Shown here one piece after another: positions 34,462 to 39,579 of a stretch of 39,579 nt of DNA; the first letter of the stretch is position 1, and every line of letters starts with the position of its first letter. The stretch lies in assembly GCA_043816955.1 (NCBI GenBank), contig JBDRHL010000059.1, positions 1-39,579 of the forward strand. The letters run 5' to 3'. The notes below the pieces were generated by a model. That model saw nothing but the letters and a program-made list of their open reading frames with translations, made no database searches and was not told where the DNA came from. The DNA comes from JBDRHL01 sp043816955 (GTDB lineage: Bacteria; Planctomycetota; Phycisphaerae; Sedimentisphaerales; CAYZTY01). Both the position numbers and the translations under genes were made by a program.

Positions 34462-35409
34462 ATGAAGATAGTATTTTTGGATGAATCCACAATAACACTG
34501 AACGATATAGACTTTTCGGCACTACAGACGCTGGGGAATTATACATCTTATCCAAATTCTACCGGCAATGAAGCTATCGAAAGAGCCGCAGATGCAGAAA
34601 TAATCATCGTTAATAAAGTCTGCATCAGCAGGCGTGTAGTTGAGGCACTTAAACATTTAAGATTGGTTGCTGTAATTGCAACAGGATTCAATAATGTGGA
34701 CATTGAAGCTGCGAAGGAAAAAGCAGTCAGAGTATGTAACGTGGCCGGCTACGCCGCCAGGACCGTTCCGCAGCATACTTTTGCGTTGATCTTAAATTTG
34801 GCAACAAAAGTATACAAATATAGCCAAGATGTTCAGGCCGGCAAGTGGCAGGCCGGATCAACATTTACGCTCCTTACCTATCCAACGTTCGAACTGGCCG
34901 GCAAGACAATCGGTATTATAGGCTTCGGGACAATCGGAAAGGGCATTGCGCAAATCGCAGAAGGCTTTGGAATGAAAGTCCTTGTTCATGACATCGTACA
35001 GTTCGATAGCGAAAAATATAAACGCACTGATCTGGATACTTTATTGCGAAACTCGGATATAGTAACGCTGCATTGCCCGCTTACAGAGGAAACCCGCGAC
35101 CTTATTAATGAAACAGCTATTTCAAAAATGAAAAAAACTGCGCTGATTATCAACACCGCTCGCGGCGGCATAGTTAACGAGCAGGCATTGACCGACGCTC
35201 TTAATTCCGGCAGGATTGCAGGAGCCGGGGTTGATGTGCTTACCGAAGAACCACCGAAAAACGGCAATGTTCTGCTCTGTGCAAAGAACATAATAATAAC
35301 TCCACATTGTGCCTGGTCCACCGTCGAGGCCCGGCAAAGGCTTGTTGACGAGACCGCAGAGAATATCAAGGCCTTTATTGCAGGTCATCCCCGAAATGTA
35401 ATTGTGTAA
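34462..35409 (+). CDS. D-isomer-specific 2-hydroxyacid dehydrogenase (NAD-dependent)
   Basis: A 315-residue cytosolic dehydrogenase. It reduces a 2-keto acid such as glyoxylate or hydroxypyruvate, or oxidises the matching 2-hydroxyacid. Motifs: Rossmann GFGTIGKGIAQIA, catalytic Arg234 in NTARGGIVNE, Glu263 in VLTEEPP, and His282 in ITPHCAWS. The C-terminal motif order fits glycerate dehydrogenase/hydroxypyruvate reductase types. The start is ATG 34462, with AAGGA six bases upstream, not the TTG at 34441. It leads a three-gene plus-strand operon with a KdgF-like cupin and an HpcH/HpaI aldolase, where it could use an aldehyde-acid or keto-acid product of the aldolase. Confidence 0.9.
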   Translation: MKIVFLDESTITLNDIDFSALQTLGNYTSYPNSTGNEAIERAADAEIIIVNKVCISRRVVEALKHLRLVAVIATGFNNVDIEAAKEKAVRVCNVAGYAARTVPQHTFALILNLATKVYKYSQDVQAGKWQAGSTFTLLTYPTFELAGKTIGIIGFGTIGKGIAQIAEGFGMKVLVHDIVQFDSEKYKRTDLDTLLRNSDIVTLHCPLTEETRDLINETAISKMKKTALIINTARGGIVNEQALTDALNSGRIAGAGVDVLTEEPPKNGNVLLCAKNIIITPHCAWSTVEARQRLVDETAENIKAFIAGHPRNVIV

Positions 35410-35435
35410 CTGTTTCAATTAAGAGGAAATTGCAT

Positions 35436-35771
35436 ATGAAAATGAAGAATGTTAACGATGGCAAAGCTGTAGAAGCTCCGGATCGTGTCATCCGCAAGAC
35501 TTTGGCATATAACGACGAAGCAATGTTATGCCACTTTGTCCTGAAAAAAGACGCCAAAATACCGTTACATTGTCATCGCTCAACCCAGATTGGTTATATA
35601 ATAAAGGGAAGAGCCGGATTTCTCGCCGAACAGCAGGACAATGAGTTTGAGGCCGGTGCCGGCGATTCATATGTCTTTAGTTCTTTTGTCAAACATGGGA
35701 CTATTGCATTGGAGGATACCGAATACGTCGAAGTTTTCGTGCCAGCCAGAGACGAGTATAAGGACTTTTAA
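35436..35771 (+). CDS. kdgF: KdgF-like cupin, unsaturated-uronate processing
   Basis: A 111-residue single-domain cupin. The pattern RVIRKTLAYNDEAMLCHFVLKK, then the first metal motif HCHRSTQIGYIIKG, then FVKHGTIALEDTEYVEVFVP and a closing REDF-like RDEYKDF, matches KdgF proteins in order and length. KdgF speeds conversion of 4,5-unsaturated uronates released by polysaccharide lyases into the linear keto sugar. His residues at the H-x-H site and the later His of VKHGT supply the metal ligands. The ATG at 35436 has GAGGA eight bases upstream. It sits 26 bases after the dehydrogenase. This is the best single clue that the locus handles a uronate polymer. Confidence 0.78.
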   Translation: MKMKNVNDGKAVEAPDRVIRKTLAYNDEAMLCHFVLKKDAKIPLHCHRSTQIGYIIKGRAGFLAEQQDNEFEAGAGDSYVFSSFVKHGTIALEDTEYVEVFVPARDEYKDF

Positions 35772-35834
35772 GGATTCGTCATTAAGCTCAAAAACTCTTT
35801 ACAACGCCAATGTGACAGAAAAGGAGAGCAAGAA

Positions 35835-36608
35835 GTGGAACTTGTTCAAAAACTACAGCAAAAAATAAAAGCCGGTCAACCCGTGTTCGGAACCTTTTTA
35901 ACTGAACTGGATGCGACAGGTATTATCGCATCTATGGGACGGTGCGGTTTGGATTATTATGTCATCGACACAGAACACGGAATACACGACCCCAGCCGGG
36001 TTCGCCAGATGATCGATGCAGGCAAGTTTTTTAATATATGCCCTTTTGTTCGTGCAGCAGGGGTAGAGCGAGGCCTGATCACCGGGCTTTTAGATGCCGG
36101 CGCCGAAGGTATCATATTTCCTCAGGTTCGAACTATCGATGAAGTCCGCAAAGCTGTCGAGTTTACAAAATATGCACCCGTAGGCAGTCGGGGAGTACAT
36201 CTGCTGCGACCACATACGGGTTTTGTTGTACCGGACGATACGTTACATTTCTTCGAACAAAGCAACCGCAGTTTAGTCACAGCCATTCAAATTGAGACCA
36301 AGACAGCAGCAGATATCATTGATCAGATAGCTGCAATTAACGGTGTGGATATGCTCTACGTCGGCCCTTCGGATCTGGGCATGGATTTGAGCTGTGCAGG
36401 CCAAATTACCCAGCCGGCAATACGCGAAATCGCAGCTAAAGTTGTCAATGTTTGCAAAAGGGAATCCAAAATTGCAGGCTATCACGTAAACGACCTTGGT
36501 GAACTTACTGAGCTTCGTAAGCTTGGATTCACTTTTTTCGGCTACTGTGATGCTTTGAGAATTTTTACGGAAGGGCTGCAGAATCTCATTGGACGCATTC
36601 ATGGTTAG
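35835..36608 (+). CDS. HpcH/HpaI family class II aldolase
   Basis: A 257-residue cytosolic aldolase of usual size. The family cleaves 2-keto-3-deoxy or 4-hydroxy-2-keto acids to pyruvate plus an aldehyde, using a divalent metal. Visible residues: His48 in VIDTEHGIHD, Arg73 in FVRAAGV, Glu154 in IQIET, and Asp180 in VGPSDLGMD, together with LDAGAEGIIFPQVRT. GTG start, with AAGGAG eight bases upstream. Related characterised members act on 2-keto-3-deoxy-L-rhamnonate, 5-keto-4-deoxy-D-glucarate and 4-hydroxy-2-oxoheptanedioate. Here a sugar-acid substrate is likely, given the KdgF-like cupin two genes earlier in the operon. Confidence 0.88.
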   Translation: MELVQKLQQKIKAGQPVFGTFLTELDATGIIASMGRCGLDYYVIDTEHGIHDPSRVRQMIDAGKFFNICPFVRAAGVERGLITGLLDAGAEGIIFPQVRTIDEVRKAVEFTKYAPVGSRGVHLLRPHTGFVVPDDTLHFFEQSNRSLVTAIQIETKTAADIIDQIAAINGVDMLYVGPSDLGMDLSCAGQITQPAIREIAAKVVNVCKRESKIAGYHVNDLGELTELRKLGFTFFGYCDALRIFTEGLQNLIGRIHG

Positions 36609-36669
36609 ATTATCCTGCTCCGGGTTTTCTTGGATACGAATTTAGGATCTCATAAAATAATTTGTTCGA

Positions 36670-38775
36670 TCATTCAACATAAGGGGTTTTAATTTTATAC
36701 AAATCGATGCGTTTCTGTATTTTTTCAGCCAGATCATTGTGCTCAAGAGCCGCCGCCAAGGCAATAGCTTCTTCAGCCGTTTTTACCGCCTCATCAAACT
36801 TCCCTGCCGAAGCATAAGCAGCCGCAAGGGTGTCTAAAAGCCGGGGCTGTCTGTAACCGCTCAACTCACAGGCTCGCCGGGCCAGCCGGATCGATTCGTC
36901 GGGATTACGTATCTTATGGTCTTTGACTGTTGCAAGCAGCCACGCCAGATCATTAAGTGCACCAGCAGAGTCAGGCCTTAATCTCACCACTTCGGCTAAA
37001 TGCACGATAGCTAAGTCAAACTTCCCCTGAATATAATAAATATGGGCCAGGTTGTTATGAGTATTAACATGGTCAGGTTTGAATTTTAGTGCCTTGCGGT
37101 AGTGGATAATTGCTTGCTCAAACTTGCCCTGTGATTGAAAGATATTACCCAGATTATTGTACGCTTCGGCAAGGTTCGGTTTAAGTTTCAGGGCCTCACG
37201 GTAATGACTGATCGCCTCGTTAAGCCTGCCTTTTGTTTGAAAGGCAACACCTAGGTTGTAATGTGCCGCTGATATACTTTGCCGTGTCATATTTTCACCA
37301 TATGCACTCAACTTTGTATAATCCGGCTTGAACTGTAGAGCTTTATTGTAATGGATAATCGCCTCGTCAACTTTGCCCTCCGATTGAAGCGCGACAGCCA
37401 GGTTATAGTGAATTGGCGGCGCAGCATCCGGCGTAAGCGCCAATATCCGCTGAAAAAGACTTACCGTATCACGCCAGTAATGCAGGTACTGCCGTGTGGC
37501 GGCTATCTCGGCAGCCATTAGCAGCACAATCACAACAGCCCCACCGTATCTTATAGCTGTCTTACTCGTAGTACCTACGCCAAACCAATAACTCAGAAAT
37601 GCGGCCAATACCATCAGTATCCCTATCGATGGCAGGTAAACAAATTTATCCGCTGCGATCACTATCGTAAATCCGATTACACCCATAGTCGGAAGAATTG
37701 CCACAAAGAAAAACAGCCACCCCGTCAGCGCTGCACGCGTCCAGCGAAGCGAAAATACTAACAAAAAAATCAGCATACAACTACCAATTACACCGGTCAG
37801 TATTGCTGGATTTGACAACTCCAGCAATGCGGGAAAAGCGTAATGTGGTGACAAATTAACAGGCCAGACGATCTTAAAAAGATAAAAAACAATATTGTGG
37901 CAAACGATTAACATAATGCGCTGCGCATTATAATGAGTTGGCAGCACCGCTGCAGCGGTACGGCTTTGGGACACATAAATTATTATTGCCGAAACACCGG
38001 CCATTATAAAAAAGGGCAGTTTTTCTTTTACCGCCCGGCCCCTCAACCTATTAAGAGGCCAATAATCCATCAGCAGCATGAGTATCGGCATTGTAATGCA
38101 GGTCGGCTTGGAGATTAAGGCTAGCGCATACATCACTATACAACCCGCATAAAGAAGATAACCGCCTTTGCGGGTAAAACGGATATAGCAAATCAGGCAC
38201 CAAAGCGAAAAGAACATCGCCAGTAATGTCTTACGATCACTCACCCAGCAGATAGGTTCTACAGTCATGGGATGAACCCCGAAGAGCAAACCTGCCGCAG
38301 CAGCCACCCAGATTCGACCAAATAATAAGTACAGCAGGACAACCACCATCGCGGTGTTCGCCAGATGGAGGGTAAGACTGGTACGATGAAAAATATACAG
38401 GTTATCAGATCGCCCGCCAAGGGCATAATCCACCATCAGAGAAATCATCGTCAAAGGCTGATAGTAACCCTTCACAGTTGACGGCTCAAGCACCTCGGTG
38501 AAGAACCGCCGAGCCGAGACCCAACCTGGATTTTGCACTAACGAATTCTCAGTGAAGTATTGATCATCGTCAAAAAATAACGCCTGGGCCGACAATCCCG
38601 GCCGATATGTCGCAATTACGACAAACAACACAACAGTTATCAACACAGCCGCTAGAATTATCCTGTGAAATGGAAAAAATTTATGCTCGATCTCTGCTTC
38701 CCTGTCAGACATCTGACTTTCATGCCGTCTTTTCCACTGACTACTGTGCTGTTTTCTCTGCTTTGACCTATACAT
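36670..38775 (-). CDS. TMTC-like membrane protein with C-terminal TPR repeats
   Basis: A 701-residue protein. About ten hydrophobic segments (residues about 38-440) include the luminal-type motif FFDDDQYFTENSLVQNPGW and FGVHPMTVEPICWVSDRKTL, seen in TMTC-like GT-C glycosyltransferase relatives. At least five TPR units follow (about 455-690: NLAVALQSEGKVDEAIIHY, NLGVAFQTKGRLNEAISHY, NLGNIFQSQGKFEQAIIHY, NLAHIYYIQGKFDLAIVHL). The family is implicated in protein O-glycosylation in eukaryotes; bacterial members are largely uncharacterised. The Met at 38775 has no clear ribosome site; the alternative Met22 (38712) also lacks one, so the start is uncertain. It converges with the aldolase gene and is probably unrelated to the sugar operon. 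Confidence 0.8.
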   Translation of the reverse strand: MYRSKQRKQHSSQWKRRHESQMSDREAEIEHKFFPFHRIILAAVLITVVLFVVIATYRPGLSAQALFFDDDQYFTENSLVQNPGWVSARRFFTEVLEPSTVKGYYQPLTMISLMVDYALGGRSDNLYIFHRTSLTLHLANTAMVVVLLYLLFGRIWVAAAAGLLFGVHPMTVEPICWVSDRKTLLAMFFSLWCLICYIRFTRKGGYLLYAGCIVMYALALISKPTCITMPILMLLMDYWPLNRLRGRAVKEKLPFFIMAGVSAIIIYVSQSRTAAAVLPTHYNAQRIMLIVCHNIVFYLFKIVWPVNLSPHYAFPALLELSNPAILTGVIGSCMLIFLLVFSLRWTRAALTGWLFFFVAILPTMGVIGFTIVIAADKFVYLPSIGILMVLAAFLSYWFGVGTTSKTAIRYGGAVVIVLLMAAEIAATRQYLHYWRDTVSLFQRILALTPDAAPPIHYNLAVALQSEGKVDEAIIHYNKALQFKPDYTKLSAYGENMTRQSISAAHYNLGVAFQTKGRLNEAISHYREALKLKPNLAEAYNNLGNIFQSQGKFEQAIIHYRKALKFKPDHVNTHNNLAHIYYIQGKFDLAIVHLAEVVRLRPDSAGALNDLAWLLATVKDHKIRNPDESIRLARRACELSGYRQPRLLDTLAAAYASAGKFDEAVKTAEEAIALAAALEHNDLAEKIQKRIDLYKIKTPYVE

Positions 38776-39015
38776 CTTGTGCTGCTGACTACACCTTTAT
38801 AAAATCTTATTTCACCAAAAATAACCAAGCACTTGATTATAGACGTATGCTCAACTGTATTAACGCTATAGTATTTAGCTCTTGAAAAATCAATATGGTT
38901 TTGCAATAATTTTTGAGTGCGGAAAATGCCGCAGATCAGGGAATTGGAATCAAATTGGCAAACATTATTTTATTTACAGGTAGTGGGCAAAGCTGGATAA
39001 TTTGAATCGGCTGGG

Positions 39016-39021
39016 TATAAT
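39016..39021 (+). promoter_or_regulatory. -10 box upstream of the tRNA
   Basis: Consensus TATAAT 42 bases before the tRNA 5' end, in GGGTATAATAGC. No good -35 box is visible at the right distance, so the assignment rests on this hexamer alone. Confidence 0.4.
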
Positions 39022-39063
39022 AGCGGAAGTAATTATTGGCAAAACACGAATGTATCATCACGA

Positions 39064-39137
<74 letters not shown>

Positions 39138-39142
39138 ATTTT

Positions 39143-39457
39143 TTAAGTCTTTTGTTTTAGGCATGTTACAACTTCCTTGATTTTGTTCGTTTGGTTGGAA
39201 AAGCCCGTTTTTGGGCCGAGTGGGGCAGTCAGGTCGCTTGCTGGGATTTTTCCCAGCAGTTTCGACTGCACGCGTTGAGCTTTCTTGATATCTTCAGATT
39301 GTACACTCAGATAGTATTTCTGTGTGGTTCTGATGTCGCTATGACCGGCAAGCTGTTGAACTACGTGAATCGGCAGATATTTGGCCCAGTTTGTAATACA
39401 AGAGCGGCGTAAATCATGAAGACTATAAGGCGGCACACCCAATCCTGTTCGGCACAA
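39143..39457 (-). pseudogene. 5'-truncated tyrosine recombinase (integrase), catalytic C-terminal part
   Basis: About 104 residues carrying the C-terminal catalytic motifs of phage-type integrases: LHDLRRSCITNWA (His, Arg), LAGHSDIRTTQKYY (His and nucleophilic Tyr). The first catalytic Arg and the DNA-binding N-terminus are absent. In the same frame a TAG stop occurs three codons upstream (39464-39466) of a TTG, and neither other frame upstream resembles an integrase. The gene is therefore broken, not merely cut by the window edge. It lies just after tRNA-Arg(CCG), pointing away from it, the usual arrangement for an element inserted at the tRNA 3' end and extending to the right. Confidence 0.75.
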
Positions 39458-39579
39458 TAGTTGCTATGCTCTTGTTTTGAGTCATGTTAACCAATCATCG
39501 CTGACAGAGCAGGGGGCTTGAAGAATTATAACACATTTTCTGCGCAGCACAAAACCCAGCCAGACTTATCACGGGGATT

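Noticed and set aside
1023..38775. The glycan locus as cargo of the integrase-tRNA element
   Set aside because: The integrase and its att side lie 3' of the tRNA, so the element extends to the right of 39137, away from the locus.

Overview
The window looks like part of a Planctomycetota chromosome, probably class Phycisphaerae. The basis is a PEP-CTERM-tailed LamG protein, a dockerin-like tail on a secreted beta-helix protein, a TMTC-like membrane protein with TPRs, several URO-D superfamily paralogues next to glycosidases, and AGGA-type ribosome binding sites. This placement is by gene style only. A Lentisphaerae or Kiritimatiellota origin cannot be excluded.

Layout. (1) 2-1039: 3' part of an IS1182-like transposase, overlapping tail to tail with the next gene. 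(2) 1023-19731, all on the minus strand. Read in transcription order this holds a secreted beta-helix protein, an ABC sugar importer (binding protein and two permeases, no ATPase), a DapA-family aldolase, two giant secreted GH42-like proteins, an AGE-family sugar epimerase, a URO-D-like protein, a DUF4127 protein and an acetamidase/formamidase. (3) 19861-23275 minus: a LamG/Fn3/PEP-CTERM surface protein preceded by a coupled 22-codon ORF, and a GntR/LacI-type regulator. (4) 23574-31593 minus: a compact operon of a GH4 glycosidase with an extra C-terminal beta domain, three URO-D paralogues and a hexosaminidase/GH67-like protein. It is driven by a near-consensus promoter at about 31763-31791. 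(5) 32645-36608 plus: a second beta-helix paralogue, then 2-hydroxyacid dehydrogenase, KdgF-like cupin and HpcH/HpaI aldolase. (6) 36670-38775 minus: the TMTC-like TPR protein. (7) 39064-39457: a tRNA-Arg(CCG) followed at once by a 5'-truncated tyrosine recombinase, which marks an integration site whose element lies to the right.

Taken together this is a carbohydrate-utilisation locus. Secreted beta-helix, LamG and GH42-like proteins would bind and cut an extracellular glycan. The ABC importer would bring in oligosaccharides, and cytosolic GH4 and hexosaminidase-like enzymes would trim them. Epimerase, KdgF-like cupin, dehydrogenase and two aldolases would process the released sugars. KdgF and the beta-helix proteins point to uronate-containing glycan (pectin-like or another uronan). 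AGE, the hexosaminidase-like protein and the acetamidase would fit N-acyl amino sugars. The substrate cannot be fixed from sequence alone.

The most unusual content is a set of four URO-D superfamily proteins with four different residue sets at the zinc/methyl-transfer position, inside a glycan locus. A GH4 enzyme carrying a jelly-roll-like tail and a DUF4127-acetamidase coupled pair add to it. These suggest an undescribed sugar modification or demodification step, but that is inference.
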